Source: an uncultured Oscillospiraceae bacterium (lineage in GTDB: Bacteria; Bacillota; Clostridia; Oscillospirales; Oscillospiraceae). From it: a stretch of 45,024 nucleotides of DNA. The position numbers and the translations under genes are program-made. Below, one piece after another: positions 7,574-15,590 of this stretch. The notes beneath the pieces are model-generated. The model was not told the DNA's origin. It saw nothing but the letters and a program-made list of their open reading frames with translations, and searched no databases. Numbering within the stretch: the stretch's first letter is position 1; the number at the start of each line of letters is the position of its first letter. Location: assembly GCA_934591745.1 (NCBI GenBank), contig CAKTPQ010000013.1, forward strand, positions 1 through 45,024. Reading direction: 5' to 3'.

Positions 7574-8905
7574 TTATCTTACAAAGATACTGCTGGTCAC
7601 ATAGTTGGATTTAACTGCATAGTTATAGTCTTCCACCAATGCAACAACACCGTCTTTGGCCAGTTCACGCGGATCCATGCGGAGCTTTCCGTCACGCACC
7701 TTAATATACTGTAGAGGCATATACTGATGAAGCATTCCCAAAGGGATATCCACGGAAGCCAAGTTGTCAAACAGGCGCAAGACGGCCCGTTCCACTCGTT
7801 CATTGGCAAAGTAATACCTGCAGCGATCCGAAAAGCTGTATTTCCGATCCAGCGCCATATCACTTTCAGAACCATGGTAGTATTTTACCCAGTTCTTGGG
7901 GTTGCTGACCATCTCATGCTCCAACACCGCGGCAAAGTTGGATTTGACAGGACTGTCACCTAGCAGTTCGTCCTCAATATGTGCCAGCGCGAACAGGGCC
8001 TCGCGCAGGGCAAACGTCAAGGCCGGACCGACCTTAATGATGGCAATACCATCTTCCACCATTTCCCGCAGCTTTCGAGGTGACTGGAAGTCTGTAGAAT
8101 GGCCCTCGAAGACTATATCAGGATACTTTTTCAACTCTTCACACAATTTATGGGCTTCGATCCGGTCATAGTGGTGGATCTCACGGTTGCCGAATTCCAC
8201 TCCAGGCTGCACGACCATGGCAATGATGTACTTCCAGGCGTCCATCAGCCCCAACTCTATAAATTTCTGATGATAGGCCAGCAGCGTCTTTTCAAACCGT
8301 TCCGGCGTGGTAACAGCTACTGTGTCCTCTTCTTCCTGAGATCCTCCGGGGATAGGTACCTCGCTGCCGATCACATACACAGGATGGACAGCATTAGGGT
8401 CACGCTGCAGCAGCTTGCAGAACTCATCCTCGCAGGCACGATACAGCCGGGCGCCTCGATCCGCAATGACCGCATCCTCCAGCGGTTTATCCAGCGGATC
8501 GTCCCCCAGACGCATACTGGTATCCAGATGGATCTTCTGATATCCCGCCTGTACGCAGGCCCGAACCAGCACTTCAGCATTGGCCATAGCCTCTGCTTCC
8601 GGCAGATCCACCCAAGGCAGCGGACCCATGTGGTCACCGCCCAAAATGATCTTACTATGCGAAAAACGGAGTTTGTCCGCAATACGATACACGAAATCCG
8701 TGAAATCCTGGGGTGTCATACCCGTGTATCCGCGGTTCTGGTTGACCTGATTCGAGGTCGCTTCGATCAGTACGGTATCATCAGAACGTTTTGCCTGATC
8801 CAGGATCGCTTCAATTACGATCTTATTAGCGCAGCAGAAAGAGGGTACGCCGCAGTGAATGCCGGCTTTACGCTTTTCCACCATTTCAAGTAAGGGATTG
8901 ATCAT
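7574..8905 (-). CDS. GatZ/KbaZ-family protein (class II tagatose-bisphosphate aldolase 'non-catalytic' subunit type)
   Basis: 443 residues from the ATG at 8905 (AGGAAG seven bases upstream); an in-frame ATG at 8926 is possible. It is recognisable by GVPSFCCANKIVIEAIL, LIEATSNQVNQNRGYTGM, ILGGDHMGPLPW, HLDTSMRLGDD, GSEVPIPGG and EGHSTDFQ, all typical of GatZ/KbaZ. E. coli GatZ is described as a partner of the GatY aldolase, but no GatY/KbaY gene is present here. From memory, some members of this family 4-epimerise tagatose 6-phosphate and fructose 6-phosphate; that would fit its place next to a GatD-like reductase. Its location in a glycan operon, not a catabolic one, is unusual. Confidence 0.9.
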   Translation of the reverse strand: MINPLLEMVEKRKAGIHCGVPSFCCANKIVIEAILDQAKRSDDTVLIEATSNQVNQNRGYTGMTPQDFTDFVYRIADKLRFSHSKIILGGDHMGPLPWVDLPEAEAMANAEVLVRACVQAGYQKIHLDTSMRLGDDPLDKPLEDAVIADRGARLYRACEDEFCKLLQRDPNAVHPVYVIGSEVPIPGGSQEEEDTVAVTTPERFEKTLLAYHQKFIELGLMDAWKYIIAMVVQPGVEFGNREIHHYDRIEAHKLCEELKKYPDIVFEGHSTDFQSPRKLREMVEDGIAIIKVGPALTFALREALFALAHIEDELLGDSPVKSNFAAVLEHEMVSNPKNWVKYYHGSESDMALDRKYSFSDRCRYYFANERVERAVLRLFDNLASVDIPLGMLHQYMPLQYIKVRDGKLRMDPRELAKDGVVALVEDYNYAVKSNYVTSSIFVR

Positions 8906-8943
8906 GATCTGACTTCCTTTCATCATTTGTTTCTTCTATGGTT

Positions 8944-9669
8944 TCAGTTGTCTGCCCCAGTTTGTTCTGGTGGGAAAAAGTATGTATGCACCAGCATCTT
9001 GAACAACTCCAGATCCTGAGGATAGGTGATTTTTAAATTCAAAATATTGCTGGGGATCACCTCCATGGATATACCGTGGGTCAATGCAATGGCGCCGGCA
9101 GAGGTCATCTTCTCCAGTTCCTCTTGAGCGGCTGAAAAGTAAATACGGCTAATATCCCCATAGCGAAATGCTTCAGGTGATGCGCCGGACACCACATACT
9201 GACGTGGGATGACCTTTTCCAGAAGCTGGTCTCCATCCATCTGATAGCAGGTATCATACTGACAAGCCCCCAGTGTCGCACCTCCGCATCGCTGTACCGC
9301 CTGTATCACACGGCGGGTACCTTCCACGTCCACATAGGGATGTGTCGCGTCATGCAGCAGTACAGTGGCAGTCTCGTCCGCTATGTCGCTGACAGCGTGA
9401 AGTCCATTGCGCACTGATTCCGAGCGGGTAGCCCCGCCAGCGGTGATACGCACAGTGCATCGCGGCGAAACGCTGTCCACCACTTCTTTCACATATGGCA
9501 GCCAGTCCGCGTGGGACACGATGCACATGACACCGATCTCCGGTAAAGCAGCGTAACCTTCCAGAATATACTGGAATATCGGTTTCCCATCGACCTTTAA
9601 AAACTGCTTGGGGATCGCAGCTCCCAGACGTGTACCACTGCCTCCCATCATCAGCAGCAGAACATTCAA
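8944..9669 (-). CDS. IspD/TarI-type cytidylyltransferase
   Basis: 241 residues. The N-terminal MGGSGTRLGAAIPKQF motif is the CTP-binding signature of the IspD/TarI family, with HDATHPYVD at the place of the usual HDAxRP. It joins CMP from CTP to a polyol phosphate. In a cluster with a polyol dehydrogenase, a CDP-glycerol-type polymerase and LicD, a TarI-like role making a CDP-polyol is far likelier than isoprenoid synthesis. The odd THP in place of xRP may reflect a different substrate. It overlaps the polymerase gene by four bases. Confidence 0.87.
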   Translation of the reverse strand: MNVLLLMMGGSGTRLGAAIPKQFLKVDGKPIFQYILEGYAALPEIGVMCIVSHADWLPYVKEVVDSVSPRCTVRITAGGATRSESVRNGLHAVSDIADETATVLLHDATHPYVDVEGTRRVIQAVQRCGGATLGACQYDTCYQMDGDQLLEKVIPRQYVVSGASPEAFRYGDISRIYFSAAQEELEKMTSAGAIALTHGISMEVIPSNILNLKITYPQDLELFKMLVHTYFFPPEQTGADN

Positions 9670-10946
9670 GCTTCGCCACCCCCTATGATCTCTTTCATTT
9701 TTTCTACAATGCGTTCTGCCGCATGGCCATCCTCAACACAACCCTTATCCAGCAGAAACTCGTCGACTTTTTTCTGATACACATCATCATCAAACGACAG
9801 CACACTGGCCACCAGCTCATCATTATCCCGTGATACAGGAAACGGCGTGCTCTCCAGCGGGTAATAAAGTCCACGTTCGGTGTTGTAGTGATTCAGATCT
9901 GTCGCAAAAATAAACATTGGGCGGCGGGTCAACACGAAATCATAAGCCCAACTGGAATAATCTGTCATTCCCGCATCTGCGATCATCATCAGTTCCTGCA
10001 TATCCGGATATTTTGTCACATCCGTCAGATATTTCTCGTCTTCCAGGATTACTCGTTTCTTTCTGTCATGGAAATGCATCCGCAGGAATATCTGCCACTG
10101 GCCGCCGAACTTTTCTTCCAAAGCCTGATGAAGTGCGGCAAAGTCAACATTCCGATATTCTTCATACCCATTATCGCGGAATGTCGGCGCATACAAAAAT
10201 ACTTTGGTGTCAGGTGAATATTTATATTTTTCTGCCACGGTCTGCCGCAATTCGGCAATCTCATCCGGTCTGAACAAGCAATCATTGCGGGCATGCCCAT
10301 ACATCAGGATCTCTGTATTTGGCCAATGTGTGGTTCGGAATACCATATTTTCAAATTCGCTGTTTGAAATGCAGTAGTTTGTTACTGCACCCGAACGCTT
10401 TGCCGTCCGCACCCAACGGCGGTTTTTCACATCATCTTTGCCAACACGTTTTATGCCCATGGACCCATGCCATGTTTCAAAGTACACTTGCTCTTTTTTC
10501 TTCTGTATACTTCTGTCCCAATAAAAATTGATGGAATTATCCACCCATATCTTGGCAGAAGCAATTGCCTTGACAGCATCAAAGCTTCCATTTTTATATA
10601 CTTTAATCTCCGCCGGAATCGTGCCCTCTTTGATCTTCCCTTTAGGTGGTGCGATCCAAACTAACTTCCACGGTAGCTGCTGCCGGACGATCTCTTCTGC
10701 AATATATTTAGGGTTGCAGAAATATGTGTTTCCATATGTCATGAAAACCACTTCGTTCGGTTCGATTTTCGTCGTCAGGCATAAAATACGCTTGCTCACA
10801 ACCCCAATACATTTATCAATTCTTTTGAACACCTTCTTCCGATATGTTCCGTTAAACAGATTCTTAAAAAACAACTTGACCTTCTGATAACTGGTTTCTG
10901 TAAACCTCCCCTCGATCAGCGCTCGTTCAATGCTTCCCCTTTTCAC
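9666..10946 (-). CDS. CDP-glycerol glycerophosphotransferase-family polymerase (TagF/TarL-like)
   Basis: 426 residues. Family hallmarks are YFETWHGSMGIKRVG, YAPTFRDNGY, LRMHFHD and the C-terminal DAGMTDYSSWAYDF block, which contribute to binding the CDP-alcohol donor in TagF-like enzymes. They transfer polyol phosphate from CDP-glycerol or CDP-ribitol onto a growing teichoic-acid-like chain at the inner membrane face. There is no long N-terminal extension, so it is a single catalytic module. The codon use and AT content differ from the GC-rich flanks. The donor is probably made by the next three genes. It starts 45 bp after licD. Confidence 0.92.
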   Translation of the reverse strand: MKRGSIERALIEGRFTETSYQKVKLFFKNLFNGTYRKKVFKRIDKCIGVVSKRILCLTTKIEPNEVVFMTYGNTYFCNPKYIAEEIVRQQLPWKLVWIAPPKGKIKEGTIPAEIKVYKNGSFDAVKAIASAKIWVDNSINFYWDRSIQKKKEQVYFETWHGSMGIKRVGKDDVKNRRWVRTAKRSGAVTNYCISNSEFENMVFRTTHWPNTEILMYGHARNDCLFRPDEIAELRQTVAEKYKYSPDTKVFLYAPTFRDNGYEEYRNVDFAALHQALEEKFGGQWQIFLRMHFHDRKKRVILEDEKYLTDVTKYPDMQELMMIADAGMTDYSSWAYDFVLTRRPMFIFATDLNHYNTERGLYYPLESTPFPVSRDNDELVASVLSFDDDVYQKKVDEFLLDKGCVEDGHAAERIVEKMKEIIGGGEA

Positions 10947-10991
10947 GCTATTGTTTCCCTCCTGTGTTTCTTCTCTTCTTTATTTTTACCG

Positions 10992-11804
10992 TCACCCGAC
11001 GGTGGTTCTCTCCAGATCCGCGTGGCAGCGCCGCTCCGATGGGGGCGGAAGCTGCATATAATCCCCGTAAAGCTGGGTCAGCAGCCGGCCGCTCTCCTGC
11101 GGCGCGGCCATATCCTTCCCCTCGAACCGCAGCACACACGGCGCGCCGAACCACTCCTCCGGGAATATCTCCCCCCGGTAGCTGTATGCCCCGGCATAGG
11201 ATGCCAGCGTCCTGCCGTCGCTGAGCCGCCTGCTCAGGCGCAGCAGACGCCGCCGCGCCCGTACCAGCCCCCGCGGGGAATACAGGCGCAGAAACGCGTA
11301 GCCCAGCTTGCCCGACAGCTCCTTGTAGGGTCTGTACGGCTCACCGCTGTCCACCTGGCCGCGGTAGTTCATCACCGCCAGCGTGTTGAACAGCAGATGG
11401 CACACCGGCCCGCGGGGCGGGCAGAAGTCCAGCGGAAAAATGTCGATGAAAACGCCCTGCTCAAAGCGGGCGTCACGGAACCGCTCCTCGTAAAAAAACG
11501 TACCCTTCTTCCGGATCTTGGCGTAGGTCAGGAAGTAGTGCGGGTCGGTGTCCGGACTCTGATAGAAATAGTCCGGCCCCAGCTCCGCCTGGGCCGCCCG
11601 TGCAAATCGGTCATAGTCCTCCCGCGGCATAGCCACGTCGATATCATCATCCCAGGGAATGAACCCCTGGTGCCGGACGGCGCCCAGCAGCGTGCCGCCC
11701 ACCAGATAGTAGCGCAGGCCCAGCCGCTCACAGACACCGGCAAAGGCGCGGAGGATGTCCAGCTCACAAAGCTGCAGCGCCCGCAGCTTTTCGTTATGCT
11801 CCAT
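10992..11804 (-). CDS. LicD family phosphotransferase
   Basis: 270 residues. GGTLLGAVRHQGFIPWDDDID (residues 36-56) contains the nucleotidyltransferase-like metal-binding aspartates Asp52-Asp54 and Asp56 that define LicD/fukutin-type enzymes. They transfer phosphocholine, or in fukutin ribitol phosphate, from a CDP-activated donor to a sugar. A CDP-polyol pathway encoded directly downstream gives a ready donor; no choline uptake or activation gene (licA, licB, licC) is visible. It overlaps the end of the DUF4422 gene by 11 bases. It marks the boundary between the GC-rich head and the AT-richer body of the operon. Confidence 0.93.
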   Translation of the reverse strand: MEHNEKLRALQLCELDILRAFAGVCERLGLRYYLVGGTLLGAVRHQGFIPWDDDIDVAMPREDYDRFARAAQAELGPDYFYQSPDTDPHYFLTYAKIRKKGTFFYEERFRDARFEQGVFIDIFPLDFCPPRGPVCHLLFNTLAVMNYRGQVDSGEPYRPYKELSGKLGYAFLRLYSPRGLVRARRRLLRLSRRLSDGRTLASYAGAYSYRGEIFPEEWFGAPCVLRFEGKDMAAPQESGRLLTQLYGDYMQLPPPSERRCHADLERTTVG

Positions 11805-12651
11805 GTCCGCACAGCCCCTTTACACGCGCCCGCAGGGCGCTTCCCGGCGGCAGCAGATGGTACAGCAGCCGCGTCCTGCGGCGCTCCGCCGCCGTGCCGC
11901 CAAAGCCGTCGAAATGTACCCGCGGCAGCTCCAGCGTCCGCAGCTCGTCCCGCCGGTGGGTGTAGTACACGCCGAACAGCCGCTCGGCCAGATAGCCATC
12001 CACCCGCAGCTCCTGAGGCCCGTAGCCGGTGACATCGGCGCGGCGGTCAAACTCCGCCAGGACGCCGAACAGCCAGCGGCAGTAATCATCAAATACCGGC
12101 CGGGACATGATGAAAATATTGCCGAAGTAGCACACCGAACCGCCCAGATACCGTTCCATGGCCGGTATATAGGCCGGGTACAGCTCCCGGACGATCTGCT
12201 CCGTCAGCGCAAGGTCCTTTGCATGATGAAACGGTGCGGAGGCGTAGTGCTCCCGCACGGAAATGTGCATATCCTCGCCCATAGGCGCCGTCAGATCGTA
12301 CTGCGCGGCCAACGCCGGCAGCCGGTCAAAGCCCAGCTGCGCCAGCGTCTCCTTCTCCGGCAGAGTGCGGATCAGGTAGGGCCGCTTCGCTCCCGAGTCC
12401 GGGTACAGATAGCGGCGGTAGTGGAAAAAGCCGTAGTACCCGGCCTCCACGTTTTTCCACGCCCAGTACTGGCCGGTCAGCTCGCAGTAGCGGCGGTTCA
12501 GCGCGGAGATATTGTCTCCCCCATCGTCCCGCAGGAACCCTGGGATCGCTGTCTCCGCCAGCGCCGCGCCGACGTGGAGCGGAAACAGCCACGGCAGCTC
12601 CGCCACCTGAAAGGCACGGTGACAGGCTGCAAATATTCTCATGTCCGTCAT
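11794..12651 (-). CDS. DUF4422 domain glycosyltransferase-like protein
   Basis: 285 residues from the ATG at 12651, preceded by AGGGGAG; the open frame continues upstream through a palindrome-rich intergenic region that I consider non-coding. The start MTDMRIFAACHRAF and the phrases ISALNRRYCELTGQYWAWKN and YYGFFHYRRYL are typical of DUF4422 proteins, which occur in capsule clusters and are commonly annotated as glycosyltransferases. The exact activity is unknown. It is the first gene of the ten-gene operon, so it may act at an early chain-building step or as the transferase that uses the UDP-galactofuranose made by glf. Confidence 0.85.
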   Translation of the reverse strand: MTDMRIFAACHRAFQVAELPWLFPLHVGAALAETAIPGFLRDDGGDNISALNRRYCELTGQYWAWKNVEAGYYGFFHYRRYLYPDSGAKRPYLIRTLPEKETLAQLGFDRLPALAAQYDLTAPMGEDMHISVREHYASAPFHHAKDLALTEQIVRELYPAYIPAMERYLGGSVCYFGNIFIMSRPVFDDYCRWLFGVLAEFDRRADVTGYGPQELRVDGYLAERLFGVYYTHRRDELRTLELPRVHFDGFGGTAAERRRTRLLYHLLPPGSALRARVKGLCGHGA

Positions 12652-12701
12652 GTGCCGCTCCCCCTCTGCACGCTCCTGCGCCCGCCTCCGCGGGCGGTTT
12701 C

Positions 12702-12731
12702 TACTGTCAAAAAGTACACATTTTGACAGTA
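12702..12731. repeat. Palindromic element, copy 1
   Basis: Perfect 11-bp arms TACTGTCAAAA (12702-12712) and TTTTGACAGTA (12721-12731) separated by 8 bases. The core aligns with copy 2 at 21 of 26 positions, and one pair of differences is compensatory (G-C in place of A-T), so pairing is conserved. Confidence 0.7.
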
Positions 12732-12835
12732 TGCCCAACGTTAAGAGAATATCATACATTCTCCGCATTTGCAATAGATAGAGTGGAATTTTCGCCGCCA
12801 TATTCGGTGAAACTGCCCAGTATTTCCCCGTCTCC

Positions 12836-12873
12836 GCATGTCTATCAAAAAGTATGCTTTTTGATAGACATGC
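12836..12873. repeat. Palindromic element, copy 2
   Basis: Perfect 17-bp arms (12836-12852 and 12857-12873) around a TATG loop, containing CTATCAAAAAG and its complement. Related to copy 1. It is not followed by a T run on either strand, which argues against a simple terminator. Confidence 0.75.
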
Positions 12874-13000
12874 AGCAGAAAAGCACGCCAACCCATGCTG
12901 CCGTCAGAGCAGCCCACTCCCGCTGGATGATGCGCTGCGGGCTGTCGGACTGCCGGAGGCCACGCTTTACCGGCGGCTCCGGGAGTTCCGCGCAGAATAA
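12854..13000 (+). pseudogene. Possible remnant or tiny gene with a helix-turn-helix end
   Basis: A 48-codon frame starts inside palindrome copy 2 and ends in TAA within the following terminator stem. Its last 25 residues (DDALRAVGLPEATLYRRL, then REFRAE) resemble the C-terminal helix-turn-helix of Fis-type or resolvase-type DNA-binding proteins. No ribosome site is evident and the first half is not protein-like. It may be the tail of a deleted regulator or recombinase, or chance. Confidence 0.3.
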
Positions 13001-13040
13001 AAGACGGCGCGTGCACAGAGTGCACGCGCCGTCTTTTATT
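12996..13040. terminator. Very strong bidirectional terminator
   Basis: Perfect 21-bp arms with a 3-base loop AGA, ending in AATAAAAG on one side and CTTTTATT on the other. It lies just past the stop of the sugar transferase gene and should isolate the two glycan operons. Confidence 0.85.
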
Positions 13041-13046
13041 TCTGTC

Positions 13047-14447
13047 TCATTGCTCCGCCTTGTTACGGCGGGCGTTGACCTTTTCCTTATTGAACATACA
13101 GAACGCCGTCATCAGCAAGATGCGCAGATCGAAGGCCGGCGACCAGTTCTCAATATAATACAGGTCGAACTCGATACGTTTCGTGATAGACGTATCGCCC
13201 CGGAAGCCGTTAACCTGCGCCCAGCCGGTGATGCCGGGCCGCACCTGATGCTTCACCATGTAGCGGGGGATCTTCTCCTTGAACTGCTCCACGAAAAACG
13301 GCAGCTCCGGCCGGGGGCCGACGAGGCTCATGTCGCCCTTGAGCACGTTGAAAAACTGGGGCAGCTCGTCCACAGAACACTTGCGGATCAGGGAGCCGAA
13401 CCACGTCTTGCGGTCATCCTCGTTCTTGCTCCAGCCGGTGTTCTGGCTGCTGTTGACCCGCATGGAGCGGAACTTGTACATATAGAAAGGCTTCTTGTCC
13501 TTGCCCACCCGCTCCTGCTTGAAGATGATCGGGCCGGGGGAGGACAGCCGCACGCCGATGGCGGCGATGAGCATCAGCGGTGAGGTCAGCACGATCAGCA
13601 CCAGCGAGCCGATAATATCCGCCGTCCGCTTCAGTATGGCGTTGCCCAGATTGTCCAGTGGGATGCGCCGCAGGTTGATCAGCGGCAGACCGTTGACGAT
13701 ATCTACCTGGGGGTTGGAGGAGATATACTTGACATAGGACGGCACCACGGACAGCTTCGTGCCGTCCTTTTCGCAGGCACTGATGACCTTACCCATCCAC
13801 TGGCCCTCCTCCGTGGGCAGGGCCACCACCACCTCGTCCGGCTTCTCCCGCTGGAAGATCTCCTCAAGCTGGTGATATGCGCCGCAGTAGGGCAGGGCGT
13901 GCCATTCGTTCTGATCCGCCACATAGCCCACCACCTGATAGCCCAGGCTCTTGTCCGATGTCACCCGTTTCAGATAGGTTTCGGCGCTCTCACCATGGCC
14001 CACCAGCAGCACCCGCTTCTGGTTGAAGCCCATGGTGCGGTAGCGCCGCAGCACCATCCGCAGCACCGCACGCTTGCCCACCATCAAAACCACTGCGGCG
14101 CCGTAGAAGAACGCCACCAGCCAGCGGGAGGTCTCGCCCAGACGCAGCACGAACATGGCCGCCATGACGATCAGCGCCACCAGCAGCTCCAGCACCGCCA
14201 CCCGTCCGGCCTCCACATGGAACCGCACGGCCCAGAAGGACTCATACAGTCCCGCCACCGCAAAGACCAGCAGCGTCAGCGCAGCCGCCACCACGCCCAG
14301 CCAGACGTAGTAGTTGAACGGCATGCTCTCGATGCCCCGGAACAGGTCGAAGCGCAGCCAGTAGGACACCAGCATGGCCAGAAAGACCGCCACCGCATCC
14401 GTAAACACGTTGAATTGATTGAGCAGACGTTGGTTTTCCCGTATCAT
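13047..14447 (-). CDS. Polyprenyl-phosphate sugar-1-phosphate transferase (WbaP/WcaJ type)
   Basis: 466 residues. The N-terminal half has several membrane segments and a CoA-binding-like domain (VLLVGHGESAETYL); the C-terminal bacterial sugar transferase domain starts near residue 270 with KRTADIIGS and includes SPGPIIFKQERVGKDKKPF, YKFRSM, SVDELPQFFNVLKGDMSLVGPRPE and RPGITGWAQVNG. These enzymes start exopolysaccharide repeat units by moving a hexose 1-phosphate from UDP-sugar to undecaprenyl phosphate. Glucose or galactose is typical; this sequence does not decide. It is the last gene of a three-gene operon and overlaps the GT4 gene by four bases. Confidence 0.94.
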   Translation of the reverse strand: MIRENQRLLNQFNVFTDAVAVFLAMLVSYWLRFDLFRGIESMPFNYYVWLGVVAAALTLLVFAVAGLYESFWAVRFHVEAGRVAVLELLVALIVMAAMFVLRLGETSRWLVAFFYGAAVVLMVGKRAVLRMVLRRYRTMGFNQKRVLLVGHGESAETYLKRVTSDKSLGYQVVGYVADQNEWHALPYCGAYHQLEEIFQREKPDEVVVALPTEEGQWMGKVISACEKDGTKLSVVPSYVKYISSNPQVDIVNGLPLINLRRIPLDNLGNAILKRTADIIGSLVLIVLTSPLMLIAAIGVRLSSPGPIIFKQERVGKDKKPFYMYKFRSMRVNSSQNTGWSKNEDDRKTWFGSLIRKCSVDELPQFFNVLKGDMSLVGPRPELPFFVEQFKEKIPRYMVKHQVRPGITGWAQVNGFRGDTSITKRIEFDLYYIENWSPAFDLRILLMTAFCMFNKEKVNARRNKAEQ

Positions 14448-15562
14448 ATCCGTTTTCCTTTATCACCCGTCACGGACAGGTATCGTTCCATCACCTGCGG
14501 CAGCACCGTCTCCAGTGCGTACCGCTGCATTTTCTCCCGGCCGGCCTGTCCCAGCCGCGCACGCAGCCCTGCGTCCTCCGCCAGTGTCCGCACTGCATCG
14601 GCAAAGGCCGCCTCGTCCCCTCGCGGGAACAGCAGGCCGTTCTCCGGCCCGACCAGGTCGGTGTGACCCTTCACGGCGCTGGCCACTACCGGCAGGCCGC
14701 GGGCCATGGCCTCCATGATGTTGAAAGGCAGCCCCTCCGACCGGCTGGCGGATACGGCGATATCCGCCGCCCCCAGCCATGCCGGGATGTCGTGTACCTG
14801 TCCCGGGAACTGCACCCGGTCCGCTGCGCCCAGCTCACCGGCCAGCGTGCGGCAGGATCCCAGCAGCTCGCCGCTGCCGGGCAGCAGCAGTTTGATATGC
14901 GGCGGCAGGCGCTTCATGGCCCGCAGCAGCATGGCCTGATCCTTCCGACCGGAAAACTCCGCCGGGTAGAGCAGGGCGATGTCCTGCTCCGCAAGGCCCA
15001 GCCTGTCCCGCATGGTCTGCCGCGTCTCCCCCGCCGTCTGAAAGCGGCTGAGGTCCACGCCCATACCGGGGATCTCCTCCACCCTGGCCGCCGCATGGTG
15101 GGCCGACGCCCACTGGGTGTCCCAGGCGTTCATGGTCAGCAGCAGGTCGGTCTGGGGCGCCGTCAGCAGCTCCGCCCGCGTCAGCAGCAGCTTCTTGGCC
15201 GCCGGCGTCTCGTCGGTAAAGAGATACCCGTGCATCACGTTGATGATCTTTGGGCGGCCGCGCATGCCCCGCGCCGCCCAGCGGGTAAAAAACGCCGCCA
15301 GCGACGTATGGGTGATGACCAGATCGTAATGCTCCCGCTCCATCATCCCCCGCAGCAGTCTGGCCGCCCGGAAATTGGCTGGGGATGACATCTTTTTCTC
15401 CAGCGGCAGCACCGTGGTCACGTCGGCGAACGGGATATCCCGCATGGCGCCGCCGCAGGCCACATCCACCTGCCAGCCCAGCTCACGGAACCGCCGGAGA
15501 TAGGGCAGGTGAAAATTCATGATATGGGAAAATGTGGACGCCGTGATCAGCACGGACGGCAT
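14444..15562 (-). CDS. Glycosyltransferase family 4 protein
   Basis: 372 residues with a GT-B fold. The N-terminus (VLITASTFSHIMNFHLPYLR) matches capsule GT4 enzymes of the EpsD/CapM kind; the C-terminal nucleotide-sugar site has SRSEGLPFNIMEAMARGLPVV (in part EGLPFNIMEAMA) and GLLFPRGDE. It adds a sugar from a nucleotide donor to the lipid-linked acceptor in the cytoplasm, probably the second sugar after the WbaP-like step encoded next. Only one such transferase is in this operon, so the repeat unit either is short or uses enzymes encoded elsewhere. Confidence 0.92.
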   Translation of the reverse strand: MPSVLITASTFSHIMNFHLPYLRRFRELGWQVDVACGGAMRDIPFADVTTVLPLEKKMSSPANFRAARLLRGMMEREHYDLVITHTSLAAFFTRWAARGMRGRPKIINVMHGYLFTDETPAAKKLLLTRAELLTAPQTDLLLTMNAWDTQWASAHHAAARVEEIPGMGVDLSRFQTAGETRQTMRDRLGLAEQDIALLYPAEFSGRKDQAMLLRAMKRLPPHIKLLLPGSGELLGSCRTLAGELGAADRVQFPGQVHDIPAWLGAADIAVSASRSEGLPFNIMEAMARGLPVVASAVKGHTDLVGPENGLLFPRGDEAAFADAVRTLAEDAGLRARLGQAGREKMQRYALETVLPQVMERYLSVTGDKGKRI

Positions 15563-15590
15563 AGGCGTTCCTCCTCTGTTGCTCTTGCTC

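Larger units (their letters stand above)
12652..13046. other. 395-bp intergenic region with two related palindromes and a terminator
   Basis: No convincing full gene. The region holds two related palindromes (12702-12731 and 12836-12873), a possible HTH-gene remnant on plus (12854-13000) and a very strong terminator (12996-13040). It separates the two minus-strand glycan operons, so the promoter of the ten-gene operon should lie here or further left; I could not find a convincing -35/-10 pair. Confidence 0.6.

Noticed and set aside
8944..9669. Housekeeping IspD of isoprenoid synthesis
   Set aside because: Position between a polyol dehydrogenase set and a TagF-like polymerase, four-base overlap with the latter, and the altered HDATHP motif favour a CDP-polyol role.
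12741..13025. Minus-strand 94-codon frame and the upstream extension of the DUF4422 gene
   Set aside because: Both run through palindromes and the terminator stem, lack ribosome sites and have no recognisable domain.
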